Positions 26,011 to 35,743 of a stretch of 64,000 bases of DNA are shown piece by piece. The position numbers and the translations under genes were made by a program. Every line of letters starts with the position of its first letter. Position 1 is the first letter of the stretch. Source of the stretch: Pseudoalteromonas sp. SMS1 (GTDB taxonomy: Bacteria; Pseudomonadota; Gammaproteobacteria; Enterobacterales; Alteromonadaceae); the NCBI RefSeq assembly GCF_021530565.1, contig NZ_JAKGBI010000015.1, forward strand, positions 98,984-162,983. The letters are read 5' to 3'. The notes under the pieces are model-generated. The model was not told the DNA's origin. It saw nothing but the letters and a program-made list of their open reading frames with translations, and made no database searches.

Positions 26011-27387
26011 ATTTTGCTGATGATAGGATGCTTCTATTTTATAAAGTTTGTGCCTAATACAGTAGAGGAAGAGCAGAGAAGGCAAAACCATTAGCGCAGT
26101 GATCACAAAGAAAACAGCCCAATCCCCATCTAACCAATCATCTATCACCACACCACTGTAACTTGATAATAACGTGCGGCTTAAACTACCCAATGAAGCG
26201 AGTAAAGCATAGTGTGTTGCACTGAAAGTTCTGTCACACAACATTGAGATAAAAGCAACTAAAGCAACTAGCGACCAAGCTTGAGTGAAGCCATCGATGA
26301 CAATTGCAAGTGCATACAAATGCTCTTTGGGGCCCGCAATGGCAATCCATGAAAACATCAAATTAGATGCCGCCATAGCAAGTCCACTGATAAACAAGCC
26401 TTTGACAATCCCATACTTGTGGTTGAATATACTGCCCAAAAACGCAAAAACAATGGTGATCAGTCCTGTTCCAAGCTTTGAGTACTGCGCAATTTGGGTG
26501 TTGCTAAAACCTATTTCTTTGTAAAACACGATAGACATACGTGCTAAGAATGCTTCACCGATTTTGAACAAAAATATGAAAGTGAGCAGTGCAAGAGCCG
26601 TACTGACCCCATTTTTTTTGAAAAAACTCATAAAAGGGGCGACGATAGTCACGCCTAGCCAGGCAAGTAGTTTATTGAACTTAGAATGCCCGATAGCAGA
26701 TAGCTTTTCCTCGTAGTCTTTTTGTATCTGTGCTTGTGCAGTATCCCGATGTGATTCTGGTTCTTTGGCAAAAAGGGTGACAGCAACAAGTAAACACATA
26801 ATCCCTGAAAGCACCAAGTAAACATCTGGCCATTCAACATGGGGTAAATCGGCGGCGAAAAATGGAATAGCGCCTAATAGTGCATAACCCGTCCACCACC
26901 CTGAAGTGGCCATCGCTGCAGCTGCTGTGGATTTCTCACTTTCGGCTTGTGGCAGTATATCAATACGATAGCCATCAATTGCAATGTCGTGGGTGGCAGC
27001 AAACAATGCAATCAAAAAACACAATAACGCAGCATGAAATAACTGGTTTTGTAGGTCAACAAATGCCAGTCCAATTGCACTGAGTGTGATAACGATTTGT
27101 CCGAGTAGAATCCAACTGCGTCTTTGCCCCAACTTTGAACCTAAAAAAGGCAACGTTAAGCGATCAACCAGTGGCGACCACAAAAAGTTGATAGTATAAG
27201 CACTGAATACAATGCCAAATAAGCCGATCAGACTCCGGCTTAATCCTTCATCTTTAAGCCAAGCTGACATGACTGAGCCGATAAGAACCCAAGGGAACCC
27301 TTGGCTCATGCCAAAGGCAAATACAGTCACTAAACGCCTATCTTTGTAATAGCTGAGATATCTAGCAATGCTGGTGATGGTCGCCAT
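26008..27387 (-). CDS. AmpG-type muropeptide permease (MFS)
   Basis: A 459-residue inner-membrane protein with about 12-14 helices. The N-terminus (FAFGMSQGFPWVLIGSVMSAWLKDEG) and NFLWSPLVDR resemble AmpG, which imports GlcNAc-anhydromuropeptides for cell-wall recycling and beta-lactamase signalling. The E. coli neighbour yajG is two genes upstream here, which supports the call. The cyclophilin gene sits between them. The stop codon lies inside the arm of the shared terminator. Confidence 0.82.
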   Translation of the reverse strand: MATITSIARYLSYYKDRRLVTVFAFGMSQGFPWVLIGSVMSAWLKDEGLSRSLIGLFGIVFSAYTINFLWSPLVDRLTLPFLGSKLGQRRSWILLGQIVITLSAIGLAFVDLQNQLFHAALLCFLIALFAATHDIAIDGYRIDILPQAESEKSTAAAAMATSGWWTGYALLGAIPFFAADLPHVEWPDVYLVLSGIMCLLVAVTLFAKEPESHRDTAQAQIQKDYEEKLSAIGHSKFNKLLAWLGVTIVAPFMSFFKKNGVSTALALLTFIFLFKIGEAFLARMSIVFYKEIGFSNTQIAQYSKLGTGLITIVFAFLGSIFNHKYGIVKGLFISGLAMAASNLMFSWIAIAGPKEHLYALAIVIDGFTQAWSLVALVAFISMLCDRTFSATHYALLASLGSLSRTLLSSYSGVVIDDWLDGDWAVFFVITALMVLPSLLFLYCIRHKLYKIEASYHQQN

Positions 27388-27395
27388 AACCCTAG

Positions 27396-28019
27396 TTAAA
27401 ACTCTTCAGCAGGCAAAATATCGATGCTGTAGATGAGCACCGTTGTTTTTGGAATAAAGCTGTAACCCAACTTCTTATTGTAGCCCGTCTCAACTTGCAT
27501 GATTTTATCAAGGGTTTCATAACCATCGGTGACATTACCAAAGACTGCAAAACCCCAGCCTCGACCCGGATTCAAGTGGTCGTTGTCATCCATGTTAAAA
27601 AAGAACTGCCTTGTGCCCGAATGCGGTTTGTTGTCCTGATAAGCCATGGCGACCGAGTACATATCGTTTTTCATGCCATTTCCACTTTCATTAAAAATAG
27701 GCTTTCTTTCAAACATGCCATCATAGTCTTTATCGTAACCCCCCCCTTGGATAACAAAGTCTTTTTCGTTAGCTTCGTCACGTTCTACACGATGAAAAAC
27801 AGACCCTTTATAGTCATCGTTGACCACATAGGTCAAAAAGTTATTTACTGTGATGGGGGCGCGTGAGCGATCGAGTTCCACAGTAATTTTGCCAAGTGAA
27901 GTATTGATCTGGACTTTTGGAAACAGGTTGTCTTTTTGTACAAATCGCCCTTCTTTATTTCCTGCAAAGGCGAGTGTACTGGTCAGTAAGGTGATTATAA
28001 GTATCGCACTGCGTATCAT
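27396..28019 (-). CDS. Secreted cyclophilin-type peptidyl-prolyl isomerase
   Basis: A 207-residue protein with a signal peptide (cleaved after about residue 19, AFA/GN). The cyclophilin fold begins at VQINTSLGKITVELD and has FHRVERDEANEKDFVIQGGG, the GTRQFFFN strand and GFAVFGNVTDG. Residues for peptide binding (FHR, QGGG, FFFN) are present. It would catalyse proline isomerization in the periplasm. It lies between yajG and the ampG-like gene, 8 nt from the latter, and is probably co-transcribed with both. Confidence 0.9.
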   Translation of the reverse strand: MIRSAILIITLLTSTLAFAGNKEGRFVQKDNLFPKVQINTSLGKITVELDRSRAPITVNNFLTYVVNDDYKGSVFHRVERDEANEKDFVIQGGGYDKDYDGMFERKPIFNESGNGMKNDMYSVAMAYQDNKPHSGTRQFFFNMDDNDHLNPGRGWGFAVFGNVTDGYETLDKIMQVETGYNKKLGYSFIPKTTVLIYSIDILPAEEF

Positions 28020-28036
28020 CTTGGTCCCTTATTACA

Positions 28037-28600
28037 TTACTGTGAGATGAATTGAGTAAGCTCTTGGTCTTTAACCATATGCGTTACTAACTGTTGCGCC
28101 AACACGTTCAATTGGCCTTCTACTTTGGCCTGATCATGCTTCAGTGAGCCGGTTAATTTCCTGGTACCCGTAAAAGATTTTACAAATGTACTTTTGCCTT
28201 TGCTGACAGTAACCACAAATTCAGCTTGCGCATTGCTCTCATGTTTCGTGTAAGTTTCTGATACAAGTGCTAAAAACTGCTTTACTTGAACCGTAATTTT
28301 TACATCTGCACTAGTTACAATGTCTGCGCCATTTGCCTTAAAAGCACCATTGATTAACTTTGAGATGGTGACGGGTAAGTTTGCATCAGGTAGATACACT
28401 GCAGGTTCTTTATCGAGCACTTTAACAGTAAACTTGGAGGTTCTGAGGTCTTCTACTTCGATAGACACGGGTTGATTAATGGTCGTGACTTGTCCTGCTG
28501 AGTAACTCGGATTAAGGATCACCGCTTTTGGTGAGCTGGCACATCCTGACAAAAGAGATACGATGCCTACGGCAGCCAGTGATTTAATGAGATTGGCCAT
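28037..28600 (-). CDS. yajG: YajG-family lipoprotein
   Basis: A 187-residue lipoprotein: signal sequence with lipobox LLSGC (about 16-20), then SSPKAVILNPSY, the YajG start. The family has no settled function. Its linkage to ampG is conserved in E. coli and supports the assignment. GGAG lies upstream of the ATG, and rlmG ends 3 nt upstream. Confidence 0.82.
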   Translation of the reverse strand: MANLIKSLAAVGIVSLLSGCASSPKAVILNPSYSAGQVTTINQPVSIEVEDLRTSKFTVKVLDKEPAVYLPDANLPVTISKLINGAFKANGADIVTSADVKITVQVKQFLALVSETYTKHESNAQAEFVVTVSKGKSTFVKSFTGTRKLTGSLKHDQAKVEGQLNVLAQQLVTHMVKDQELTQFISQ

Positions 28601-28603
28601 AGA

Positions 28604-29758
28604 TTAGCTCCTTTTAATTACACTTAACACGGTAAATTTTTTATTATTGCCAAGTACCTTACAGTTCCCAAACAGACGCTGCAACTTGTCTTGGTAATCT
28701 AAATGACGATTGCCGATAATTCTTAACTCCCCACCATTTCGCAAGGTGTATTTAGCTTGTAAAAACATCTGCCATGCAATGTGATCGGTGATTGCTTGAG
28801 CCTGATGAAATGGGGGGTTGCAAAGTACTAAATCAGCACTATTGGGTTCAAAATCAGAGAGGCAGTCATTGTGCACAAATTGGCAGTCAGCCAAACGTGT
28901 AGGTAAATTGTGGCTCACATTGTGTTTTGCTGTAGCAACTGCCATTGCAGATTCATCGACAAAAGTGACCTTGCTATTTGGCATTCGATTCAAAGTTTGC
29001 AGCCCAATCACACCATTTCCGCAGCCTAGATCAATAATATTCATCGATTTTTTACCAGCAGGAAGATAGTTCAAGAAAAACCTAGCGCCAATATCAAGGG
29101 AATCTCGTGAAAAAACATTGGCATGGTTAAAGAGCGTGAAGTCTGTATTTTCAAGCGGCCAAGATACAGGGAACTTACTGTCGACTGGCTTAGCTGTGGT
29201 TTTGGAGAAAATTAAACGGGACTTTTTCACCGCAAGGCTGGTCTTTGGCTCGGATAAAAAATGATTGAACGATTTTAGTGTTGAGGTGTGTATTTCTTTT
29301 GCTTTACCGGCAGCGATAACAGGAATATCTGCAGGTAAATGACTGAGCAAAGAGAGTTGATACTGTAAAAATCCCGCATTTTTTGGAATCTTTATAAGAA
29401 CCAAGTCAATGTCTGTCGGCAAAGTTTCCAAACTGTCTAAAAAGGTAATGTGTTCAGTTGGTAATTGATTTTCAGATAAGTTGTGCTGACACGCTGCTTT
29501 ACTTACAAAGGAATCATTCGCAAAAAATAGGGTTGGCAAAGTCTGGTCTTTACCCAAAACAACGCTTGAAGCACAGCACAGCGCACCAAAACTATCATTG
29601 AGTATTAGTATTTTGTGTGCAGTTGGGTGCGCAGATACGATATGATCAAGGAGGTATTCGTCTGCGGCGTCCCATGCTTGTAGACTGCGATTTTTTTGTT
29701 CAAGAGGAAATCGATGTAATATAAACGGGTGGTTTGCAAGTACCGCTTCGGTTGTCAT
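28604..29758 (-). CDS. rlmG: 23S rRNA (guanine-1835-N2)-methyltransferase
   Basis: A 384-residue SAM-dependent methyltransferase. An N-terminal degenerate methyltransferase half (DAADEYLLDHI, LILNDSFGALCC) is followed by the catalytic half with IIDLGCGNGVIGL (SAM site) and NPPFHQ, the N-methylation motif. This double-domain plan fits RlmG (YgjO). The ATG at 29758 (MTTEAVL) is preferred over 29791 because the latter leaves only 6 bp to the divergent alkB start and 29758 matches the E. coli length. Neither has a clear Shine-Dalgarno. Confidence 0.88.
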   Translation of the reverse strand: MTTEAVLANHPFILHRFPLEQKNRSLQAWDAADEYLLDHIVSAHPTAHKILILNDSFGALCCASSVVLGKDQTLPTLFFANDSFVSKAACQHNLSENQLPTEHITFLDSLETLPTDIDLVLIKIPKNAGFLQYQLSLLSHLPADIPVIAAGKAKEIHTSTLKSFNHFLSEPKTSLAVKKSRLIFSKTTAKPVDSKFPVSWPLENTDFTLFNHANVFSRDSLDIGARFFLNYLPAGKKSMNIIDLGCGNGVIGLQTLNRMPNSKVTFVDESAMAVATAKHNVSHNLPTRLADCQFVHNDCLSDFEPNSADLVLCNPPFHQAQAITDHIAWQMFLQAKYTLRNGGELRIIGNRHLDYQDKLQRLFGNCKVLGNNKKFTVLSVIKRS

Positions 29759-29797
29759 AGTTTTATATTTTTCACTAAATTGTGGGTGCATAATAAC

Positions 29798-30379
29798 ATG
29801 TCAAAGCTGAACAAAGAATGTTTGCCCAAAGGCTTTCACTATTTTCCTCAAGGCATTTCATTTGATAAAAGCTTAGCGTTATATACGCATTTATGCGCTC
29901 AACTGCCTTGGCAGCAACCTGAAATACGGGTATACGGGAAATTACATCGAATCCCTCGCCTACAATGTTTTGTTGCTGAGCGAAGTGTCAATTACGGTTA
30001 TTCTGGTAAACGGCTTGAAAGTTGTGATTGGTTGCCAGTATTAAGTGCAATTCGAGCACGCTTACAGCAGCAGTATGGTCAGCCTTTCAATGCGTTGTTA
30101 CTAAATTGGTATCGGGATGGGCAGGATACCATGGGGTGGCATAGCGATGATGAGCAAGAGTTGGGTGAGGAGCCCATGATTGTATCCGTTTCTTTGGGTG
30201 CTTCAAGGGTCTTTAAAATCCGCAATAAAGTGACACGGGAGACCTATTCAATCCTACTAGAAACGGGCAGCTTTTTGGTGATGTCTGGGCGTAGTCAGCA
30301 TGACTTTGAACACAGTTTGCCTAAGCAAGCCAAAGTATCTCAAGGTCGAATAAACCTGACATTTAGAACGGTTGGTTAA
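29798..30379 (+). CDS. AlkB-like Fe(II)/2-oxoglutarate dioxygenase
   Basis: A 193-residue oxygenase likely to reverse alkylation damage on nucleic acid bases. Iron ligands His115 and Asp117 (WHSDDE) and His172 (FEHSLP) are present, with Arg184 (GRINLTFR) and Arg190 for 2-oxoglutarate. NWYRDGQDTMGWH and SLGASRVF match the AlkB/ALKBH2 type. Start set at 29798; the longer frame from 29729 lies inside the divergent rlmG. The substrate preference among alkylated bases is not readable. Confidence 0.9.
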   Translation: MSKLNKECLPKGFHYFPQGISFDKSLALYTHLCAQLPWQQPEIRVYGKLHRIPRLQCFVAERSVNYGYSGKRLESCDWLPVLSAIRARLQQQYGQPFNALLLNWYRDGQDTMGWHSDDEQELGEEPMIVSVSLGASRVFKIRNKVTRETYSILLETGSFLVMSGRSQHDFEHSLPKQAKVSQGRINLTFRTVG

Positions 30380-30443
30380 TTCGGTCTATCCGCGTATAGT
30401 ATAAAGCAATTTCCAAGACCAACCTGAAAAGGGCACTATATAG

Positions 30444-30758
30444 ATGTCTATGCAGCAACAAATCCATGCAAAGCTTGCCGATGCGATTGTATGTACGCAC
30501 CTCGATGTTATTAATGAAAGTCATATGCACAGTCGTGGCAGTGACTCGCATTTCAAAGTAATCGTAGTAAGTGAGGAGTTTTCTGGATTACGATTACTAC
30601 CACGACACAGACGAATTAACGACGTCTTAAAATCAGAGTTGGCAAATGATATCCATGCATTAGCAATTCATGCATACACCCCCGAGGAGTTTGATGAGTC
30701 AGAGCACTCCGTGCCGGCATCCCCTCAGTGCTTGGGCGGTTCAAAATTTGATAAATAG
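30444..30758 (+). CDS. bolA: BolA family protein
   Basis: A 104-residue BolA protein, a small KH-like partner of monothiol glutaredoxins in Fe-S trafficking and a stress/morphology regulator. The core VINESHMHSRGSDSHFKVIVVS and LLPRHRRINDVL contains the conserved His and the family signature HR-x-V. Length fits E. coli BolA (105). It stands 65 nt after alkB and 140 nt before fabV. Confidence 0.93.
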   Translation: MSMQQQIHAKLADAIVCTHLDVINESHMHSRGSDSHFKVIVVSEEFSGLRLLPRHRRINDVLKSELANDIHALAIHAYTPEEFDESEHSVPASPQCLGGSKFDK

Positions 30759-30898
30759 CTGATCAGACCTGTATTTAGACGATCAGACATTACACTATAG
30801 GCAATTTCTGGCACCCTCTTTGACAAGTTTCATGACTTAATGTGGTAAAGGTGTGCCTAAATCACTTGAAACATATTCAAAATTTAGTAGGAAACAAA

Positions 30899-32089
30899 AT
30901 GGTAATTAAGCCGAAGATCCGTGGTTTTATCTGTACCAATGCTCACCCAGCTGGTTGTGCTGCACATGTTGAAGAGCAAATTTCATACGTGAAGCAGCAA
31001 GGTGAGTTACAAAATGGACCGAAAAATGTACTGGTTATCGGTGCGTCAACTGGCTACGGTTTAGCATCACGCATCACTGCTGCATTTGGTTCTGGTGCGA
31101 AAACGCTGGGTATTTTCTTTGAGAAAGAAGGTACTGAAAAGAAAACTGCTTCAGCGGGTTGGTACAATACTGCAGCATTCCAAAATGCCGCTGACAGAGC
31201 AGGTTTATGGTCTAAGAATATCAATGGCGATGCGTTTTCAAATGAACTAAAAGAAAAAGCCGTTGAGACGATTAAAGCAGAGATGGGTAAAGTTGACCTA
31301 GTTATCTATAGCTTGGCTTCTCCACGCCGCACAGATCCAAAGACCGGTGAAACACATAGCTCAGTTCTTAAGCCTATTGGCGAAGCAATCACAACTAAAA
31401 ACTTGAATACGTCAAAGCGTATTATTGATGAAGTGAGCGTTGAAGCTGCCAATGAAGACGAAATTGCTAACACCGTTAAAGTAATGGGCGGTGAAGATTG
31501 GGAGTTGTGGCTAGCAGCATTGAAAGAAGCGGATGTCTTAGCTGACAACTTCAAAACAACAGCATACACCTACATTGGCAAAGAGTTAACATGGCCAATT
31601 TACGGTCATGCAACGATTGGCAAGGCAAAAGAAGACTTAGATCGTGCTGCTGACGCGATTAAAGTATCAACGGCGGCATTAAATGGTGAAGCCTATGTGT
31701 CTTCTTTGAACGCGGTTGTGACACAAGCGAGTTCTGCAATTCCGATTATGCCGCTATACATCTCTGCTCTATTTAAAGTGACAAAAGAAGATGGCACTTA
31801 TGAAGGCACGATTGAGCAAATTCATGGCTTGTTTAATGAAAACCTGTATGGTGAAACACCGCGTTTTGATGACGGTGGTCACCTATTCCAAAACTATAAA
31901 GAATTGGAAGCGGGCGTTCAGGCACGTATTCAACACATTTGGGACACGGTAGCGACCGATACCATAGATTCGTTAACTGATTACGAAGGTTATCACAACG
32001 AGTTCTTAAAATTATTTGGTTTTGGCGTAGATGGCGTTGATTATGATGCCGATGTAAATACTGTTGTTGAAATCAACGGGTTAGTATAA
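30899..32089 (+). CDS. fabV: Enoyl-ACP reductase FabV
   Basis: A 396-residue NADH-dependent reductase for the last step of fatty-acid elongation, of the triclosan-tolerant FabV class. The ATG at 30899 has TAGGAAAC upstream and MVIKPKIRGFICTNAHP is the family start; the frame opens at 30842 without support. The cofactor loop is VIGASTGYGLASR. The active-site Y-x8-K is present in WPIYGHATIGKAK. Length matches the ~400 residues of Vibrio FabV. A GC hairpin at 32102 follows. Confidence 0.95.
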   Translation: MVIKPKIRGFICTNAHPAGCAAHVEEQISYVKQQGELQNGPKNVLVIGASTGYGLASRITAAFGSGAKTLGIFFEKEGTEKKTASAGWYNTAAFQNAADRAGLWSKNINGDAFSNELKEKAVETIKAEMGKVDLVIYSLASPRRTDPKTGETHSSVLKPIGEAITTKNLNTSKRIIDEVSVEAANEDEIANTVKVMGGEDWELWLAALKEADVLADNFKTTAYTYIGKELTWPIYGHATIGKAKEDLDRAADAIKVSTAALNGEAYVSSLNAVVTQASSAIPIMPLYISALFKVTKEDGTYEGTIEQIHGLFNENLYGETPRFDDGGHLFQNYKELEAGVQARIQHIWDTVATDTIDSLTDYEGYHNEFLKLFGFGVDGVDYDADVNTVVEINGLV

Positions 32090-32101
32090 TTTTTATACTT
32101 T

Positions 32102-32128
32102 AGGCGGAGCGTGTTTGCTTCGCCTTTC
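32102..32128 (+). terminator. terminator of fabV
   Basis: GGCGGAGC-GTGTTT-GCTTCGCC forms an 8-bp stem with one G-U pair, followed by TTTCC. The T-run is short. Confidence 0.65.
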
Positions 32129-32458
32129 CACATTTCTTTTCTTAATCCAATCACTTCACTTTCTCATTCAATACCACTTTGGTCTATATTGATTTAATTG
32201 CAATTAGCTGAACTGAGCTAAAACCATTGTTAAGTCGTATTAATTTGATAATTCTACTCGCATAGTCAGGGCGATTAATGTTAAAATTGCGGGAATATGT
32301 GAGGACTATATATCACGGCGCTTATTTTTGGTTGATTTGGCTTTTGTCAAGTCATAAACATGATGGGCGAGTTCTTTGATACCAAAAACTAGATGAGATG
32401 GCTGCCGTGGTAAGTAAAGATTTTTCAATTTCTTTCCGTTAATGTAATGCAAGTGCGT
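32129..32458 (+). promoter_or_regulatory. gene-free region upstream of the nqr operon
   Basis: About 330 bp of AT-rich DNA with no ORF. It holds the palindrome TTAGCT-N6-AGCTAA at 32204-32221, a plausible regulator site. Promoter elements for nqr must lie here, but I could not choose one with confidence. Confidence 0.4.
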
Positions 32459-33802
32459 ATGATCAACATAAAAAAAGGTCTGGACTTACCCATAGAGGGC
32501 GCACCACAGCAAGCTATTCATGATGGCGCTGCCATCAAACGTGTAGCTGTGCTTGGTGAAGAGTTTATTGGTATGCGTCCAACCATGCATGTCCGCGTGG
32601 ATGACCAAGTCAAAAAAGGCCAAGTTCTTTTTGAAGACAAAAAGAACCCAGGTGTCAAGTTTACTGCGCCAGCCTCTGGTGTAGTTAAAGAAATCAACCG
32701 TGGTGCTAAGCGTGTGCTTCAATCTGTCGTGATTGAGGTCCAAGGCAATGAGCAAATCACTTTTGACAAGTTCTCGGCTGCTGATTTAAGCAACCTAGAC
32801 CGCGAAAAAGTGAAAGAAGTGCTTATTGAATCTGGTCAATGGCCAGCGCTACGAGCACGTCCATTTAGCCGAGTAGCAGTGCCTAGTGCAGCTCCGAGCT
32901 CAATCTTCGTGACAGCCATCGATACTAACCCATTAGCAGCAGATCCAGCAGTGATCATTGCCGAAAACGTTGAAGCGTTTGAAGCCGGTCTTGCCGTTGT
33001 GTCTCGTCTAACTGATGGTAAAGTTTTCGTGTGTAAGCAGTCAGGTAGTAAAGTACCTAGCTCTTCATTGTCGCAAGTTGAAGTTCATGAGTTCGCAGGT
33101 GTGCACCCAGCTGGCTTAGTGGGCACTCACATCCACAACTTAGATGCAGTTGGTGCAGACAAGCAAGTTTGGCACTTAGGTTACCAGGACGTTATTGCGT
33201 TTGGTAAACTGTTCCTTACTGGCGAAATCTACACTGATCGAGTCGTTTCTTTAGCAGGTCCTCGCGTAAAGAATCCTCGTTTGGTTAAGACTCAAATTGG
33301 TGCGTCGCTAACAGATTTAGTATCAGGTGAAGTTGAAGACGGTGATAACCGAGTCATTTCTGGCTCTGTGTTAGCTGGTAAAACAGCAACCGGCGCTCAT
33401 GCTTTCCTTGGTCGTTATCACGTACAGGTTTCAGTGCTTCTTGAAGGTCGTGAGAAAGAGCTATTTGGTTGGATTGCACCAGGTAGCAATAAATTCTCAG
33501 TAACACGTACATTCATTTCACACTTAGCACCTAGCCGTTTGTTCAAGATGACAACGTCTACTGGTGGTTCTAAGCGTGCAATGGTGCCAATCGGCAACTA
33601 TGAGCGTGTTATGCCTTTGGACATCCTACCAACGCTATTACTTCGTGATCTTATCGCAGGCGATTTAGACAGTGCTATCTCACTAGGTGCACTTGAGCTT
33701 GATGAAGAAGATTTAGCATTGTGTACCTTCGTATGTCCGGGCAAGTATGATTATGGTTTAATCCTGCGTGATTGCCTGACTACTATTGAGAAGGAAGGTT
33801 AA
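32459..33802 (+). CDS. nqrA: Na+-translocating NADH:quinone reductase subunit A
   Basis: A 447-residue subunit of the Na+-NQR respiratory sodium pump, with the N-terminal MINIKKGLDLPI of the family; the upstream in-frame ATG at 32447 adds four non-conserved residues. GEEFIGMRPTMHVRV and VKFTAPASGVVKEI are NqrA hallmarks. NqrA is the soluble quinone-side subunit on the cytoplasmic face. First of six genes with tiny gaps (nqrB starts 2 nt later). Confidence 0.96.
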   Translation: MINIKKGLDLPIEGAPQQAIHDGAAIKRVAVLGEEFIGMRPTMHVRVDDQVKKGQVLFEDKKNPGVKFTAPASGVVKEINRGAKRVLQSVVIEVQGNEQITFDKFSAADLSNLDREKVKEVLIESGQWPALRARPFSRVAVPSAAPSSIFVTAIDTNPLAADPAVIIAENVEAFEAGLAVVSRLTDGKVFVCKQSGSKVPSSSLSQVEVHEFAGVHPAGLVGTHIHNLDAVGADKQVWHLGYQDVIAFGKLFLTGEIYTDRVVSLAGPRVKNPRLVKTQIGASLTDLVSGEVEDGDNRVISGSVLAGKTATGAHAFLGRYHVQVSVLLEGREKELFGWIAPGSNKFSVTRTFISHLAPSRLFKMTTSTGGSKRAMVPIGNYERVMPLDILPTLLLRDLIAGDLDSAISLGALELDEEDLALCTFVCPGKYDYGLILRDCLTTIEKEG

Positions 33803-33804
33803 AA

Positions 33805-35004
33805 ATGGCCTTAAAGAAATTTTTAGAAGACATTGAACCTCACTTTGAACCAGGTGGAAAGCATGAGAAGTGGTATGCGCTTTATGAAGCTATCGCAACC
33901 GTTTTCTACACGCCTGGTTATGTAAACAAAGGCGGCACGCACGTGCGTGACAACATCGACCTAAAACGTATCATGATTTTGGTATGGATGGCGACGTTCC
34001 CGGCTATGTTCTTTGGTATGTTCAACATCGGTCACCAAGCAGCAATTGCAATTGGTAACGGTTTTGACATCGCAAACACTTGGCAGGCTGGTATTTTCCA
34101 AGCGCTAGGTGGCGAGCTGACAGCGACTTCCGGCTGGGCCGCAAAAATGTTTTATGGTGCGTGTTTCTTCCTGCCTATTTACGGAACAGTGTTTATCGTA
34201 GGTGGTTTTTGGGAAGTGCTGTTCGCATCAGTGCGTAAGCATGAAGTAAACGAAGGTTTCTTCGTAACTTCAGTTTTATTTGCATTGATCCTGCCTGCAA
34301 CAATTCCATTATGGCAAGTTGCACTAGGTATCACATTTGGTGTTGTAGTTGCTAAAGAAGTATTCGGTGGTACTGGCCGTAACTTCCTTAACCCTGCACT
34401 AGCTGGTCGTGCGTTCCTTTTCTTCGCATACCCAGGTGATATCTCAGGTGACACAGTATGGACAGCAGTAGATTCATTCTCTGGTGCAACATACCTTGGT
34501 CAAGCTGCTATTGGTTCATTAGATTACAACAACATGCAGTTGTGGTGGGATGCTTTCTACGGCTTTATCCAAGGTTCAGTAGGTGAAACGTCGACGCTAG
34601 CACTTGCAATTGGTGGTTTGTTCTTGATGTATGTTCGGATCGCGTCATGGCGCATCGTACTGGGTACATTCCTAGGTATGGTTGTTATGTCAACGCTATT
34701 GAACATGATTGGTTCTGACACGAACGCGACATTTGCTATGCCTTGGCATTGGCACTTAGTACTTGGTGGTTTTGCATTTGGTATGTTCTTTATGGCGACT
34801 GACCCAGTTTCTGCGTCTTTCACAGATAAAGGTAAATGGGCATACGGTGCACTAATTGGTGTTATGGTTGTACTTATCCGTGTTGTTAACCCTGCATACC
34901 CAGAAGGTATGATGTTAGCAATTCTATTCGCTAACCTATTCGCACCACTATTCGACCACTTTGTAGTGCAGTCTAATGTGAAGAGGAGATTGGCACGTGT
35001 CTAG
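33805..35004 (+). CDS. nqrB: Na+-NQR subunit B
   Basis: A 399-residue integral membrane subunit, about 10 helices. Thr at about 229 in FSGATYLG is the residue to which ApbE attaches FMN (motif SGAT). NPALAGRAFLFFAYPG and MATDPVSASFTDKGKW are family signatures. NqrB carries riboflavin and FMN and is central to sodium translocation. Its 3' end overlaps the nqrC start by 8 nt. apbE lies downstream of the operon. Confidence 0.97.
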   Translation: MALKKFLEDIEPHFEPGGKHEKWYALYEAIATVFYTPGYVNKGGTHVRDNIDLKRIMILVWMATFPAMFFGMFNIGHQAAIAIGNGFDIANTWQAGIFQALGGELTATSGWAAKMFYGACFFLPIYGTVFIVGGFWEVLFASVRKHEVNEGFFVTSVLFALILPATIPLWQVALGITFGVVVAKEVFGGTGRNFLNPALAGRAFLFFAYPGDISGDTVWTAVDSFSGATYLGQAAIGSLDYNNMQLWWDAFYGFIQGSVGETSTLALAIGGLFLMYVRIASWRIVLGTFLGMVVMSTLLNMIGSDTNATFAMPWHWHLVLGGFAFGMFFMATDPVSASFTDKGKWAYGALIGVMVVLIRVVNPAYPEGMMLAILFANLFAPLFDHFVVQSNVKRRLARV

Positions 35005-35743
35005 TAACAATGAAACTATCGGCAAAACGTTAGGCGTTGTTGTTGGTTTATGTTTAGTGTGTGCGATCGTCGTATCTTTTGCGGCAGTACAGTTACGCCC
35101 TCTACAGCAAGCTAACAAGATTGAAGACGTTCAACGTAACATTCTAGCTGCGGCTGGTTTTAAAGACGTTGAAAACGTTGCACAAAAGTACAGTGAAATT
35201 ATTGACGCACGCGTTGTTGATATGAAGTCTGGTGAGTTTGTTGACACTGACCCTAACTCTTTTGATTTCACAATGACTAAGTTCGATGCTGAGCGTAGCT
35301 TTGCACTTCCTAAAGAAGATGATTTAGCGGGCGTACTACGTATGACGCACGAATCTCCAGTATACCTAGCTAAGAATAGTAATGGACAAGTTGAATCTGT
35401 GATTCTACCTGTGCAAGGTTACGGTCTTTGGGGCATCATGTACGGTTTTATCGCACTTGAGCTAGATACGAAAACGGTTAAAGCAATCAATTTCTATCAG
35501 CACGGTGAAACAGCTGGTCTTGGTGGTGAAATCCAGAACCCTAAGTGGACAGCTACTTGGGAAGGCAAGCAACTACCTATTGATATCGTAAAAGGCACTG
35601 CTGGTGACGATATTCATAAAGTTGACGGCCTATCTGGTGCGACATTAACGTCAAACGGTGTTGATAACACATTCAAGTTCTGGACAAGCGACAAAGCGTT
35701 TGGTCCATTCCTAGCGAAAGTACGTGAAGGGGCATTGAACTAA
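34997..35743 (+). CDS. nqrC: Na+-NQR subunit C
   Basis: A 248-residue subunit with one N-terminal membrane helix (about 12-32) and a periplasmic FMN-binding domain. The flavinylation motif SGATLTS places the covalent FMN on Thr of about residue 216. GETAGLGGEIQNPKW is typical. It starts with GTG inside nqrB and its stop overlaps the nqrD start (TAATG). Confidence 0.96.
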   Translation: MSSNNETIGKTLGVVVGLCLVCAIVVSFAAVQLRPLQQANKIEDVQRNILAAAGFKDVENVAQKYSEIIDARVVDMKSGEFVDTDPNSFDFTMTKFDAERSFALPKEDDLAGVLRMTHESPVYLAKNSNGQVESVILPVQGYGLWGIMYGFIALELDTKTVKAINFYQHGETAGLGGEIQNPKWTATWEGKQLPIDIVKGTAGDDIHKVDGLSGATLTSNGVDNTFKFWTSDKAFGPFLAKVREGALN

